From NCBI GenBank assembly GCA_012274445.1, contig JAAROD010000033.1, positions 1,426,001-1,490,000 on the forward strand: 64,000 bases of DNA, in the 5' to 3' direction. Below are positions 20,850 to 32,498 of the stretch, in pieces; within the stretch, counting starts at the first letter, position 1, and every line of letters starts with the position of its first letter. The notes beneath the pieces were generated by a model. It saw only the letters and a program-made list of their open reading frames with translations, had not been told where the DNA came from and did no database searches. The DNA comes from Sclerotiophoma versabilis. Its lineage: Eukaryota > Ascomycota > Dothideomycetes > Pleosporales > Didymellaceae. Position numbers and translations under genes: made by a program.

Positions 20850-21290
20850 TAGATTAAAACCCTTCCGCAAATCGTCCCTCCAATGCCCCAAGGTCCAAGG
20901 AACCCCCATCAATGCAAGTCCCAGAACGCCGGCACGATGAGTGATCACGCAATCGTTGGTAAACTATTTGTCCAACGTGCATGAGTTTCGCCCCACCCGA
21001 TCAGGACTGCTGGCCGTACTCGTTCTCGGTCACCCTCTTGATCGCAGAGACCTTGTGTTGGAAGAGTTGGCATCACTACAACGCAGACCATCAAATGCCA
21101 TTGTACCCCTTGGCCATCGAGCGCGAATGGTTGGCCAGCATAAGTAACTGTCATCGCGCCCCGTGAGAACGCGACCACAGCACAGGCATTGATAAGGTTA
21201 CGAATGATTGGATGACTTACGTTGTCTATATCATTGTACCATGCGTATCTAAGTGTCAGCATTGATACCGTATAGAGAATTGCCACTCAT
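20850..21290 (-). pseudogene. UbiA-like prenyltransferase relic (C-terminal half)
   Basis: The minus strand encodes SHPIIRNLINACAVVAFSRG, then CDQEGDRERVRPAVLIGWGE; the second resembles the D-x-EGD-x3-R motif (second Asp-rich site) of fungal UbiA-type integral-membrane prenyltransferases. After THARWTNSLPTIA a TGA (20945-20947) interrupts, but the frame continues as SLIVPAFWDLH, a second TGA (20909-20911), then WGFLGPWGIGGTICGRVL. That order is what I remember of the family's last helices, with W at both stop positions. Further stops follow. The N-terminal half with the first Asp-rich motif was not found. It is dead: two nonsense codons and missing 5' half. The family assignment is from memory. 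Confidence 0.55.
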
Positions 21291-21863
21291 ACACAGCTTG
21301 CTCGGCGGTAGCCTACTGCAGGCCTAGTATAATCAGTATCGAGTTCGATCTTCGCGTGTCACAAGGTGGCAGATCATTGCAACTATTGAGTTGACTGTCG
21401 GCCGAGGAACTAACTCGTTCAGCCTGGCCAAAGATTGATGAACAGTGTCTGATTGTTGTCCGTTGGATTCATTCAGCATACTATTGCTATCTAGACTTTA
21501 AGCATCTTCAATCCATCGAGCTGAACCTCGAGTTCTGCGGTAGAGCAACAAAGGATGTGGTACTATGCAGCGACGGCAGTTCTATCTGTCATATACGTAA
21601 GAAGGATCTACAAGGTAACACTTGTTCGGTGTTGGCATGTGAAGATGACCTCAATTGCATCCTCCCGATTGGTTTTCCATCCTCCAAACATCAATGACCT
21701 CTAATGAATGAGTTGTGGTGCATCTAGAATTCTGGCGGAGGGATTTCGGGCTGGAGGAACAACATCAAGCCTTGACCCCGGAACTTCGTTTATGGCTTGT
21801 TCAAAGGCCATTTCGAGAGAACGTCATACTGTCGAGAAACTGTCGTCAAACAGAATGATCTTC
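21291..21863. other. Intergenic, no supported gene
   Basis: No coding pattern is visible on either strand. It is the 3' flank of the HeLo-pseudokinase gene and the 5' side of the prenyltransferase relic. Confidence 0.5.
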
Positions 21864-23738
21864 TCATGCGCAACACTTCTCCAACTCGCACACCACCTGT
21901 TCATGGAAAGCATTTTGCGTAGAGAAGTCGTCGTCAGGCGCATTTGATAGCGATTGTTCGAAATCACCTGCCAAGCACCTCTGTGTTGCCTGCCAATAGA
22001 CGGCCCCCATTCTCGAGCTCAACTTATCACACCATTCGGTCTTGATCTTATCGCGAAATTCGTCGTCATTGCTGCACCTTTTCCGGATCATATCCAGTGT
22101 TCTCCACAAGCCAATTTCCAGCAATACTAGGCCAAGACTGTAGATGTCGAATTTGGCTTGATATCGGACACGTGGTTGTGAATTACTATGCACATCTGGA
22201 TGGCTGTAGAGCTTCATGTTCTCTCTGCGACCTTTGAAGTCGCCCGCGGTATGTGAAACGCTTTCGGTATATTCGTATGGACTGTCTGGCCTTGACATGT
22301 TCCATCCGATTAAATAAAACGGTGGCAACTGATGAGACACCGTGGATGGTTTAAGGGATATTCTCCCACTTGGATCATTGAGAGATCCGTTTTGCTGAGG
22401 TCTCAAGGGTACGTCTTTTCCTCGAGTGTCTTCAAAGAACACTATGTTGTCGCTACGGAACGACTTATGGAGCCAGTGTACGGAGTGCAGGTTGTATATT
22501 GCAAGGGCCACCTTTTTCGCCATGACGAATCGTGTTCCAAGAGACGGCATAGCCGAAGAGCTGGCGCTCGAGTCCCTGATTAGTGTTTGAAGATTACTGA
22601 ACTTAGGCTCGATATGCACACCAGTCCTGGGATGACTTGTAATCGCGAATATGATGCCTATCCTTGAGTTTACGTCATCGCTGACAAGGCCTTTGCACGC
22701 TGGCGAGAGAAATTTCAGATACAGGTCCTTCTCTTGCAGCAAATTCACCAGATTGCTGAGCTGAGCCATGCGCTGCATCCGTATTGGCTTTTGTTGGCTA
22801 TAAAATTTCCATTCCACCAATATCTGTTCAGCCTCCAATTGACAAATAGAGTGAGTCAAATCGATTTGATTCAAAACTCCATGGAACTCTTCGACACGAT
22901 ATACACGCAGCTGTGCTCGGGGTGTATCCTGAATATTGATAGGCGTATCTTTAGCCTGGCCGTCTTGAAAGGTCTTCATCCTGACCAACACTTTGATGCC
23001 GTTGTTCTCTGGGAGGGTCGAGAGATTGTTGAAGTGAGTGCGACTTAAGATAGCATTTTCTGCATTTCGATTGGCCCTATCTCTTTGGCTTCGTTCGAGC
23101 AACGCATGTAGATCTTCGTTGGTCCGCTCAATCTCTTTAAGGAGCTTTTGAAATGCTGACCTGTGCTGGCCGACCCATTGGGCAGATTTCGACGCAGCAG
23201 CAAGGTGTCCAAGTCGTGGAGCATCCGTTGGAACGAGGAGATTAGGACCAGAACTTGTAGCTTGTCTCATACCCTTATCCACAGAAAGTTTGTTGTACCA
23301 TCTCCTCTTCGGTTTCGAACTTGTGGGCGGAACAACTGCGTTGCCTTCCGGCGTTGAAGGACTTTCGTGGTTCTGCAAGATATCTGAAGCTTCCTTGAGC
23401 TTTTCTGTCAATCTTTGCACAGAGCCGAGAATGAGCTGCGCAAGACCTGTATTGGCTAGTCTCAACTCGAGTTCAAACTTCTTTTGTAGATGAGTAAATT
23501 TCTGGTCGGTTCCTGATCGCTTCTCGGACATGAGCTTGAGCAGCTCCGGGATTTCCAGTGCATTGCACCACGCCTGGAACTTTTCGGCTTGCACAAACAG
23601 GCTGAGATGTAGGTCAGACTGTTCAGCCTTGTGCGCTTCGGCCTTGCGTACATCGTTGAAGAATTTCACGCTCTTTCGAATGACACTCACCACCTCAAGA
23701 GAGGCAGCCACGGCACCCAAAACCTCAAGGCCGGACAT
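21864..23738 (-). CDS. HeLo-like N-terminal domain fused to a pseudokinase
   Basis: A 624-aa single-exon protein. The first about 210 residues (SGLEVLGAVAASLEVVSVIR at the start, then long amphipathic helices with QAEKFQAWCNALEIPE and LQKKFELELRLANTGLAQLI) have the layout of the fungal HeLo/prion-inhibition domain, the helical membrane-attacking part of HET-S type cell-death proteins. A linker leads to a kinase-like half (about 330-610). There the HRD motif reads WLHKSFRSDNIVFF (catalytic Asp replaced), DFG reads LIGWNMSR, and KFDIYSLGLVLLEIGLW gives the helix-F region. Key catalytic residues are missing, so it is a pseudokinase, probably a sensing or scaffold module. It is divergent from a kinase-ankyrin gene and has no amyloid motif that I can see. 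Confidence 0.75.
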   Translation of the reverse strand: MSGLEVLGAVAASLEVVSVIRKSVKFFNDVRKAEAHKAEQSDLHLSLFVQAEKFQAWCNALEIPELLKLMSEKRSGTDQKFTHLQKKFELELRLANTGLAQLILGSVQRLTEKLKEASDILQNHESPSTPEGNAVVPPTSSKPKRRWYNKLSVDKGMRQATSSGPNLLVPTDAPRLGHLAAASKSAQWVGQHRSAFQKLLKEIERTNEDLHALLERSQRDRANRNAENAILSRTHFNNLSTLPENNGIKVLVRMKTFQDGQAKDTPINIQDTPRAQLRVYRVEEFHGVLNQIDLTHSICQLEAEQILVEWKFYSQQKPIRMQRMAQLSNLVNLLQEKDLYLKFLSPACKGLVSDDVNSRIGIIFAITSHPRTGVHIEPKFSNLQTLIRDSSASSSAMPSLGTRFVMAKKVALAIYNLHSVHWLHKSFRSDNIVFFEDTRGKDVPLRPQQNGSLNDPSGRISLKPSTVSHQLPPFYLIGWNMSRPDSPYEYTESVSHTAGDFKGRRENMKLYSHPDVHSNSQPRVRYQAKFDIYSLGLVLLEIGLWRTLDMIRKRCSNDDEFRDKIKTEWCDKLSSRMGAVYWQATQRCLAGDFEQSLSNAPDDDFSTQNAFHEQVVCELEKCCA

Positions 23739-24082
23739 AGCAGAAAGAAACGGTATAGATTGCGTAACTTACTTTGGGAACAGAGAAAGCAACTTTTTAT
23801 GTCAGCTCGAGGTTTGTGAGGCTGAGGCACGCTGGCGCTTATCTGCTGAGGGGACCCTTGCTGATGTGGCCCTTCCATGCAGTAAGACAGCCACAAGCCA
23901 CCACAATCCACCTACGCCCACTACACTATTGGGTGAGCTACCTCGATTTGCAATTGCCAAGCCGGGCAGTGCTTTTGGGGGGACGAAGGAACGGGACGGA
24001 GACTGCAGGGGACAATTGACCGCTTTATATCCTGGCTATTCAGCTGCCATTCTAGAAATCAGGCTATCGAGACTGCGCAAAA
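23739..24082. promoter_or_regulatory. Divergent promoter between HeLo-pseudokinase and kinase-ankyrin genes
   Basis: 344 bp separate the two start codons. A shared regulatory region suggests co-expression. No palindromic regulator site is obvious; the sequence has mixed composition. Confidence 0.5.
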
Positions 24083-27000
24083 ATGTTGAATGGTGCTAAT
24101 TCGAAGAGTAGTGACACCGTTGTCTATGGCGCTCAAGGCTCTATACATCTCAGGGACCTCCATCAATCCTACTCAAACGCGCGCAGTACCTATACAAGAG
24201 TGCGCACGCAGAACGCTCACCACACAGGCAACGACCGGACTGAGGTAGACTTCATCACGCTGATCTCACTGATTTGTAACTTCTATCGGGACTTAGACAA
24301 CGACCTCATACCAGTCCAACAGTTCCATCCGGATGCCGAACGTTACGAAGATAGGGGCCATACGTGCATAGTCAGCCAACGGGCGATCTCGAAACCAGCC
24401 GCATCCAACTACCAGCGCGGTGCCACTAGGACTCTCGCCGAAGACATTGTTATCAAACGGACCCGCGAGAGTGTCCTTGAAACTCACTCCAAAGGACTGA
24501 AAAGCTTGATTAACGAGTTGTTGATCAGAACGCATCCGCCAATTCGTGCCCACCCAAATATTGTGAGGTTTGAAGGGATAGCTTGGGATTTTGAAGATGA
24601 GGAGGCGAATAAACCCCGGCCATTGCTGCTGGAAGAACTTGCGCCACAGCGATCGCTCGAGCGATTCTGGCTGGACTATAACTTCATGCGAATGACCTTC
24701 CAATCCAAGATGGAGATTTGTCTTGATATAGCAAACGGTCTCGCTATTTTACATTCTTGCCGTATAGCGCATGGCGATGTCAAACCAGCTAATATCCTGA
24801 TGTTCCCGCGAGTCGGTCACCAAGATGCGTTCATGGCCAAGCTGACCGACTTCGGACACTCGGTCCCAGCCAACCAGGGCCTGAAATATGTTCCTGCATA
24901 TACACAGGAATGGCGAGCTCCGGAGGTCGATACCGAGCTCGAATTTGATGGTATGGTCTCTACTGATGTGTACTCTTTTGGACTTGTCATCCTTTCGATA
25001 ATGCTGGGACGTCCTTTCCACGATTTCGAAGCCCTCTCCGCCTATGACGAGCTCAAAAAGAATGGAGCGATGCTTCAAAGCGCTATGGAAGTAGTGGACG
25101 AAGTGGATCGTAAGAGCAACGATTCAGACCTCGAAATGGACTCGATACAACATCTTCTACGAGCAACAATCCGACTGCAGCCAAAAGCCAGAAGCTTGAG
25201 ACGATGTACGCGTCTTATTCATCGGTTTGTACCTATTGCTTATGTCGTAGTATATGTCTGATAGCTCTACAGGTATCTGTCCGCGCGTGACACTAGTTCT
25301 AGACTCTACACGGCCCTCCAGACAGATGGTCACAATGCAGAGCTGAAAGGCCTCGTCGTTGAAGAGACTGTGAGTAGTTCGGCATGATATATTGTAATCC
25401 ACTACTGACTTGGTCGGCCAGGTTTCTGTTGGCTATCAATCGTTGGCTTTGTGCAGCCACAAACTCAAAGAGCGCATCCTGAAAGAACTCCAGGTCATTG
25501 CAAAGAACGATGCTGATCCGAGACAGCACATTGCAGCTTGGGAACTATCAATATGTTACTTCTCAGGCTTCGGTACACCACAGAATTTTACACAGTGCTC
25601 TCACTGGTTGAGTGTTGCAGCGGCAAATGGTATACCTGCAGCTCGAATATTCCGCCCGCAGTTACTAGAAGCGATGAACATGGGCACCGAGCCTACCATA
25701 GTTGAAATCGTACAGACAGAACGACTTCACACGATGCCCGAAGAAACGGTTCCGATACAGCAAGTGGATGATCGAGCATGGCCAACAGACACACGTCGTG
25801 ACACAGTGCCACCGCGAACGGAACTTGACAGCCCATCAAACAAAAGTGACGAGCCTTATGTGAGCGATCACTGTTTTGAGACGGAATCTGAGATCCAGTC
25901 TGATTGCGAAGAAAATTTAGCAGATGGACATGCATCAATTCTGTCTCCAGAAATGATTAGTGCAGCTCGAACAGGCGATGTGCAGAGGCTTTCCGCCCTC
26001 ACTACAGCCACACCCGAATGTCTCAACTACAAAGACTCGCAAGGAAATATCCTTCTGATTATAGCTGCCCAGAATCAGAAGCTTGGAGCGCTCAGGTGGC
26101 TACTCAGTTTTGAGAGGGTCGATGCAAGCCTGCACAACAACCGACAGGAAACAGTCCTCCACTATATGCCAAAGTTTGACCAAAAGACGGTGGAAGAGCT
26201 GGTGCCTTTGCTTATCCAAAAAGGTGCCGATATGTATCGCGAGGCTCTGCCAATGGATTTTGGACATGAGCTGCTTCACAGTGCAAGTGTGCGTTGTTGT
26301 TCAGTCCTGCAGGCTATTCTCAACGACAGGCTGGACATACTTGCTAAACTTCTCAAAGGAGCTCACAATCCGGGCTCAAGAAATGCCTGCCGCATTTGCG
26401 AAGGAGGCTCCAGGCTTAAGCGCATCATTGCGATCGCACTATCCACATTTCGTGCAGATGCTCTCAAGATGGTAGTTGCGCATACCAAAGCTCATCAACC
26501 CGGTGAACCCTTAGATTTGAGCAAGGTAGAAGTTTGGGTTGATAAAAAGCTCTTGCCACTGTGGCGCGTACCGTTCCGCAGTGTCATTATTCAGACGATC
26601 GACATACCAGAGTCTTTCTATCGCGCCATCACCTATGGGCAAAATCAAAGTAACGCGCTCAACTCTACTATCTCCTTCCTATTGGAAAACGTGGCAAAGT
26701 CGCCAGACAGTTTATACTTATTCCTGCAGGAAGCGGTGAAGGTGAACAGCCTTGACGCAGTAATTTTCATCCTGCAAGAAGCTGGCAGGAGAAATCTACC
26801 GTCCTCGTGGTGGCTCGACTATTCAACATACCCTCGCTTCTCGCATAACCCTCTCATCTTGGCTATCAAGCACGGACTTCGTGAGGTATTCCAATGTCTC
26901 TGTAGATCAAATCAGACCATCTTCAGGAACCACCTAGAAGTGAACGAGATCGTAAGTCCATCGCCAATCGCCAAGTTATTTTCGAAGATACGCCTAGATA

Positions 27001-27711
27001 CAAACACGGAAGTTGGGCCAGAAACGACTCCGAAAGCAGAAAATGGAGGCCAATATACCAAGCGCCATTACGCCAACCTGACACAAGTGTGTCTATCTGT
27101 TGCAGTCATGGCTGCTCACCAAGATCAGTACTTTGTGTAAGTAAGATATGGCAAAGACCTCCAAAGTTATATTAACAACATGCAGCAATTTCATATTAAA
27201 CGAAGCTGATCCTAAATACATCAACATGCAGCCTGGCCATATGGACCACCAGATAATCGACGAGCCAGCTGGTGTTCTTGCCCAAGCCATCTTGACTTCC
27301 TCATTTGGTGCCGCTACCACGATTTCGAAGAAACACCCCGAAACCTGGAAGCATCGAGTGCGATTTCGTTATTTCTATATGCGCAGAAGCGACCACATAG
27401 CCAAAATCGGCATTGCGAGATGGTGTCCAGACGAGTACGTTGAGTTGAGGGGATCTATGAAGCACGTAATGTTAGACAATGTGATCCATAAACTGACCGG
27501 CGAGTTCTGGACGATTCGCACTCCGACGTTACCGGAGTATGTCCTCCTAGTTGGATCCTATAGTCATTGTCGCTTTGTGCTCCAGCACCTGCATCATGAA
27601 CGCTCCCTCCGAAGGAGCTCTTCCAGTGGGGCGCACATAGCATCTTCTCAGGCTGAAGCTGGTATTCTGAACGGATGGGAACGGTGCAAGTTGACTAGCA
27701 AGGAGTTCTAG
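24083..27711 (+). CDS. Protein kinase - Sel1 - ankyrin-like multidomain protein (ends at in-frame TAG)
   Basis: Exons are 24083..25224, 25273..25369, 25422..27136 and 27186..27711; introns of 48, 52 and 49 nt keep phase, giving 1159 aa. The kinase domain (about 120-360) has IVIKRTRE (Lys), NELLIRTH (Glu), IAHGDVKPANIL (HGD in place of HRD, catalytic Asp kept), TDFGHS and YTQEWRAPEV, so it can be active. Next is one Sel1/TPR-like unit (about 430-485, YFSGFGTPQN...CSHWLSVAAANG). An acidic linker leads to ankyrin-like repeats from about 590 (SAARTGDVQRLSAL, NILLIIAAQNQKLGALRWLL, VLHYM, LVPLLIQKGA). The TAG is followed by 315 more open codons in the same frame. Layout resembles fungal kinase-ankyrin surveillance proteins. 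Confidence 0.7.
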
Positions 27712-28659
27712 TGCTTGATGTTGGGAAATATCATCCGTGAGCGCCCTGACCGAGAAGCACTCTGGGGCGTGATCGGCTTTCAGGTCACAGAAGCTCCAGG
27801 TTTCAAGAAGATGCCCAAAAGCATGGCGTATCTTAACTTAGCTATACGACACGGCAGCAGGAGTGCTTTGGCGCATATGGTCGATTTAGGATGGCAGGTC
27901 AACGGCCCCTGGTGGGCATACTTCATGACGCCCTATCGTCTTGCGACAAGAATGGAGCGGCCTTCGCAAAGACTATATATCCATCGACTCCATGATATGA
28001 AGGTTCCACGGTGGGGTAACTTAGATTCCCACCAAGGCGTCTTCGAGGCGTACAAACTCGCACAAGAAAAACTCTACTCAAACTATAAGAAGGTCACAGG
28101 TGAGAACTCCATATTCCTCAGAGAAAAAGGTGGAAGAATGCCGCGATTTGTGTTCTGGTTCCGACAAGAAGGTGTCATTCTCTGGGCCATAGTTGCTTAC
28201 GCCACACTCTATGGGGTCGTCCTTCCCTTATTCTTGGCCTTTGTGACTGGTCCGTACTGGAGGTGGCCTAAACCGACAGGCCAGAAGCTGGCGTGGACAT
28301 ACCTGTGGTCGATGTCAGCAGTACTGAATCTGCCTCTATTCACGATATGGAACAAACTCTCTTTCTTTCCGGGTAAACAGTTCATAACTGTCAGCCTGTT
28401 CGCAGCATTGTTGCTTCTACAGCACCTATTACCTCTAGTGCTGATTGCTGCTGTCGATTTCAGTCAACATAGTCCAGGGATCAATTTTGGGTGGGCTATA
28501 CCCTTCGTACTCATCATGGTCGAGCTAGGTATTTGTATATTGGGGTGTGGTCTAGTTGCTCTGGCATTCGCCTTTGCAACCTGTGCCGATGCTTGTTGCG
28601 TGTTCATCTACTGCATTCTTGGAAAAGGTTTCAGGAGAGGGCCATTTGGATGTTTGTGA
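27712..28659 (+). pseudogene. In-frame continuation after TAG: transmembrane tail of the kinase-ankyrin protein
   Basis: The reading frame continues straight past the TAG at 27709-27711 for 315 codons. It begins CLMLGNIIRERPDREALWG, carries one more ankyrin-like unit (LNLAIRHGSRSALAHMVDLG) and then four or five hydrophobic helices (for example VILWAIVAYATLYGVVLPLF and QFITVSLFAALLLLQHLLPL) before a Cys-rich C-terminus. No splice pair removes the TAG while keeping phase: a 50-nt GTATTC...TTCTAG candidate shifts the frame. Either the stop is a recent nonsense mutation that removes the membrane anchor, or this is a separate relic. The ankyrin unit crossing the junction favours one original gene of about 1475 codons. 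Confidence 0.6.
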
Positions 28660-30568
28660 CGTTACTTTGGAATCGTAGGCCAGTGTTTTTGACTGCCCTT
28701 TTTGGATAAGATGCCCTGCAGCACTGCTGGGAGCACCAGGTCGACTTGATAACAGCCTGAGGCTTACCGAGTGACCTTCAATGTTCTAGTCAAGATCAAT
28801 TGAACACAGACAGCAGAAACAACACGAGCTGAATATAGTGCAGTCAACGACCATAGGAACAGGGGCGCGTAGTTGACAGCAGAAACGTTGAACTTGAAAG
28901 GCTATCAATTCATACAATTCGGTTACTGCTTCTGCTTACTACCCATGACTTTTGTCAAACTGCACCGAGTCTGAAGATGAATAATGCTTCATTTCTTGTT
29001 AGTATTGACCACTTGATCTTAAAGTTACATGAAATGATGATGAGTCTTAGCCTAAAACAGACTGTGGTGTCAATTTCGATAAGGCAATACATAGTTCCTC
29101 GACTGTATACCGTTGTAAAGGGGATCTATGCAATCCGCATCTGTTGGAGAAGCTAGATAGATTAGACAGACGGCCTCCTAGCTACAATCGCAAGAAGGCA
29201 GGTCTTTTGTGACCTGACTGAAGCTTTCGATAGTTGCAACATGATTGTTTGTACATTGCTCTTGGAACCGACATACTCCCTCAAGATCTGGATGTAAGCC
29301 TCATGCCGCTCTGTCTCCGAAAGCTTCTATGCTGAACTTGATTACATCTGAACTTTCCCGCCAAGCAGCCGTAGACGTTGCATTCTTGACCCTAAGCTCC
29401 CGCGCATGTAGAGGTCGCGGTTGTTAGGAACCTCATCAATGGTTATCTCAAGATCCAGCAAAAACGCAGCAAAACCTGTTTTACTCTAATATGGTGCATT
29501 TGAAAACACAAACCGCGCTTTAGTTTCTGCTCCGGCGTTACTTAGCGCACCAAGTACGGGGATCAAAGATATAGTCGCCTCTTGCTCAACAGCGAGCTAT
29601 CTGTGCCTACGTTGCTCACTATTTTCATTACTCCACTGTGCTCTTGATCCTTTTACCTTCTCAATGGCACACACTCCTTTGCCTCGTTCTCTTGTTCTGC
29701 TAACTGCAGTCTTCGAGTGGTGCACCGGCAGTACAGTTGTTAGGGTAAGAGGTTCCATCTCATCTTTTCAGAAGCCTTCGCATCGTTTGGCAGAACGGCA
29801 TGCGGTCGAGATCGTAAACCGTTCTTACAAACCAACCAACCAAGTCCTACAGATAGTCTGGCTACGTATATATGACGTCAATTGTCATTGAGAAGAAGTT
29901 TTACGAAGAAGCTCGTTTTTATTGGATTTTTACTTGTGTGGCAGCACTGATCTTCCCCTTTCTAGCGCACAGTGCAGGGAGACGTCGATGTTATTGGCTC
30001 GTGGGAATAGCGCTAAGCCTGCAATACACAATCTATATTCAGAATCCCACGTTGTATCCAAGTTTCGTCTGCTACGACCATGGTTCGGCATTTCTAGTAT
30101 AGTGAAGCTTTCATTGATAAGGTAAAGTATATATGAATTGTAGGCATCTCCTTGCAGCTACCCTGAGCTTCTCTTAGGTATACTCTAGGCTACAGCTAGG
30201 TACTATAGGGGCTACATGTCTATATGTATTTTACCTGAACCTTAAGGCTTATGCCTTAAGAATTTGTCTTATCTTGATTCATTCTATATTGCCCTGGAAG
30301 GCAACCTAATTATTCCCCTTATAATTGCCAACCTGTAGTAACCTTACAGCTATTTAAAGGCTATTGCTAGGATTAAGAAGAGATTTAAAATTATAATAGA
30401 CTAAGTGCTATTATAAGTATAAACTGCATTACTGATTGTGCCGTGCGTGGGCCTAGATATAAGCTGAGCCATAATACTAGACTAATGAGGAATAATACAT
30501 ACTCTTCTCAATTTCCCATATCTGCAACACCGCACCCGACTATGCGACAAATATCGAAGTTACGTACT
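28660..30568. other. Intergenic, with AT-rich (RIP-like) patch
   Basis: No gene is supported. Small frames near 29,245, 29,664 and 29,872 lack domains. From about 30,130 to 30,500 the DNA becomes AT-rich with many TA steps and CTTAAGG/TTAGG-like words, resembling the mutated repeat block at 43-45 kb. It may be an old transposon scrap. Confidence 0.5.
30241..30260. repeat. Perfect 8-bp hairpin CTTAAGGC-TTAT-GCCTTAAG
   Basis: A perfect inverted repeat of 8 bp arms around a 4-nt loop lies inside the AT-rich patch. It could be a terminal or foldback remnant of a small element, or chance. No function is claimed. Confidence 0.6.
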
Positions 30569-32498
30569 CTAGATTCCGACCAACTTTTGTCCCGCTAGGT
30601 ACTGTTGGTTCTTTTGTGTCCTATCAATCCGCCAACTCATTGCCCAGTACCATTGCACAACGAACAGAGGACACAGAGCAGTAGTCATAAGTCCTAGCCC
30701 TGCAAACGCTGGCCCAACACCAATAGCAGTGATCATCTTATCAATCAGTGCTACTCCTACCGCGCCCATTGAGCATCGAAACAGGTTGTTGACAGCAGTA
30801 CCGCTCGCACCCTTCCCATGGCAGAGATCTAATACTAGCGTCTGGTTGACCGCGAACACGGCATTACTTGTTGCTGCGATGAGAAACTGTAAGATCAGCG
30901 GAACTGCAATCCAACCAGGCAGCTCGGTCAATGTCTTGCTTGCGAGTGAGAAGCCGTATGCTGTCGTGCTACCTACGAACAGCGCTGTGATCCAAGGTAT
31001 ATGTTTAAGCCTGGCTTTTTCTATTGGGAAATCTGCTGGAAGAGACCTTGCAGACAGCCCATGACGGTTTGAAATATCGTGCTGAGTACAATATTCAGCC
31101 TCGATTTGCTTGTAGGAGCGGTCCATTAGAGTGCCGATGACCGCACTTCCAACAATGGTCCCCAAACCTGTAACAGAGATCAGTAGGTCTCAGTGTGACT
31201 GTGTATGAGGAGGCCGTAGAGCTCTGAAAAAAGTACGCAAGCTCTTCGACCGCAGAAAGGTAGAATTAAACTTACCGTTAGGGAAAAATGCAAAGCCAAG
31301 CTTGAGCTCATCCAGGAGAAACAGCTGTTTAAACAAAGTTGGTGTCGAGCTCGTCACCATGCTCCATATCGCGTAAATAACACCCCCAAAAATCAAATTT
31401 AGCAAGATTTCCATTTGTTTCAACAGTAAAAGCGGTTCGATGAATGTTCTCAGCACAACAGTAGGCCGCACGTAGGACTCATCGCAATCTTCAAGATTAT
31501 CTGGCTGCTTTTGAAATCTGCGAATAAGAGGTTGATGAATGCCAGTAAGGCGCAGTGATCCGTCTCCCGCGATGCTGCGCAATGTTTCAGGGAGGAAAAA
31601 GGTGATCACCAGAATTGTGATACTGGAGATCACAAGCAGGAAAATGAAAATAGATCGGAAACCAAGAAAGTTTGCAAGACTTCCGCCAAGAACGGGGCCG
31701 GCTGCTATACTGAAATTTCGGATAGCCTGATAGAAGCTCATGAAGCCTCCTCTTTCCGATGCTGACGTGATGTCTTGTATGACTCCATTCCCAATACTAA
31801 CTGTTGAGGCGGAACCGGCAGCCTGAAGGCCTCGGAACAGTAGAAGAATTGTGAAGTTTGGAGAAAAGCTGAGTGCGACATTGGAGACAATATAGACCAA
31901 AAAGGAATATATGTAAACAGGTCGGCGGCCAATCTTGTCTGACAGTGAGCCCCAAAGTAGCGGGGATATGCCTTGAACAATGAGGTATGAGGTGATTGTC
32001 AGATTGACATCCTCGTTTCTAACATGTAAGTCCTGGCATCTATGAGCTCATAGTCGTCCGATGTCTTTGAGCCAATACTCCACTCACCTTTGCAATTGCA
32101 TCTAGTGCTGGAAGGTATATGTTCGAGCTTAGGCCGGAGAACAATCCCGCTACGCCAATTAAGGCCACAACGGCCCACTTCTTTTTGTGAGAATAGACGT
32201 GATATGGCTTTTCCAACGCTACTGGTCCTTGGGCCCCAGTCATTATCTTGCTCTCATCAGATGCATCATCGCGTCGTAAAGATACATGCCGGCCACTGTC
32301 GCGCGTCTCCACCCTGCTTAAGGCTTCTAAGGGCGTTCTATCGTGATTATACTGGTCCAGATCGAATTGATGGGTGAAGTTCAAGGTCAAAGTCCTTTGC
32401 CCCAGCGCATAGACACCCTCTCTGACCTCGTACCATTCTTCAAGAGTCGTAAAACGGCGAGAGATGCGCCGTGATCCTTGAACTTGTTGGTTCATCAT
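30569..32498 (-). CDS. MFS multidrug transporter (DHA1/QDR-like), 3 exons
   Basis: Exons are 32498..32088, 32032..31276 and 31167..30569; introns of 55 and 108 nt. Phases join AIAK-DLHVRNEDVNLTITSY and FFPN-GLGTIVGSAVIG, and the product is 588 aa. The acidic/Arg-rich N-terminus (about 110 aa) is followed by VVALIGVAGLFSGLSSNIYL (TM1), WGSLSDKIGRRPVY (MFS motif A), RGLQAAGSA (motif B region), RNFSIAAGPVLGG (motif C-like of DHA1) and LPETLRSIAGDG (common at the end of TM6 in fungal drug pumps). It most likely expels drugs or metabolites across the plasma membrane. An alternative acceptor (TTAG) exists for intron 1 but gives the wrong frame. Confidence 0.85.

Noticed and set aside
27662..27711. 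50-nt GTATTC...TTCTAG intron that would delete the TAG in the kinase-ankyrin gene
   Set aside because: It changes the frame and leads to an early stop, and the donor is poor.
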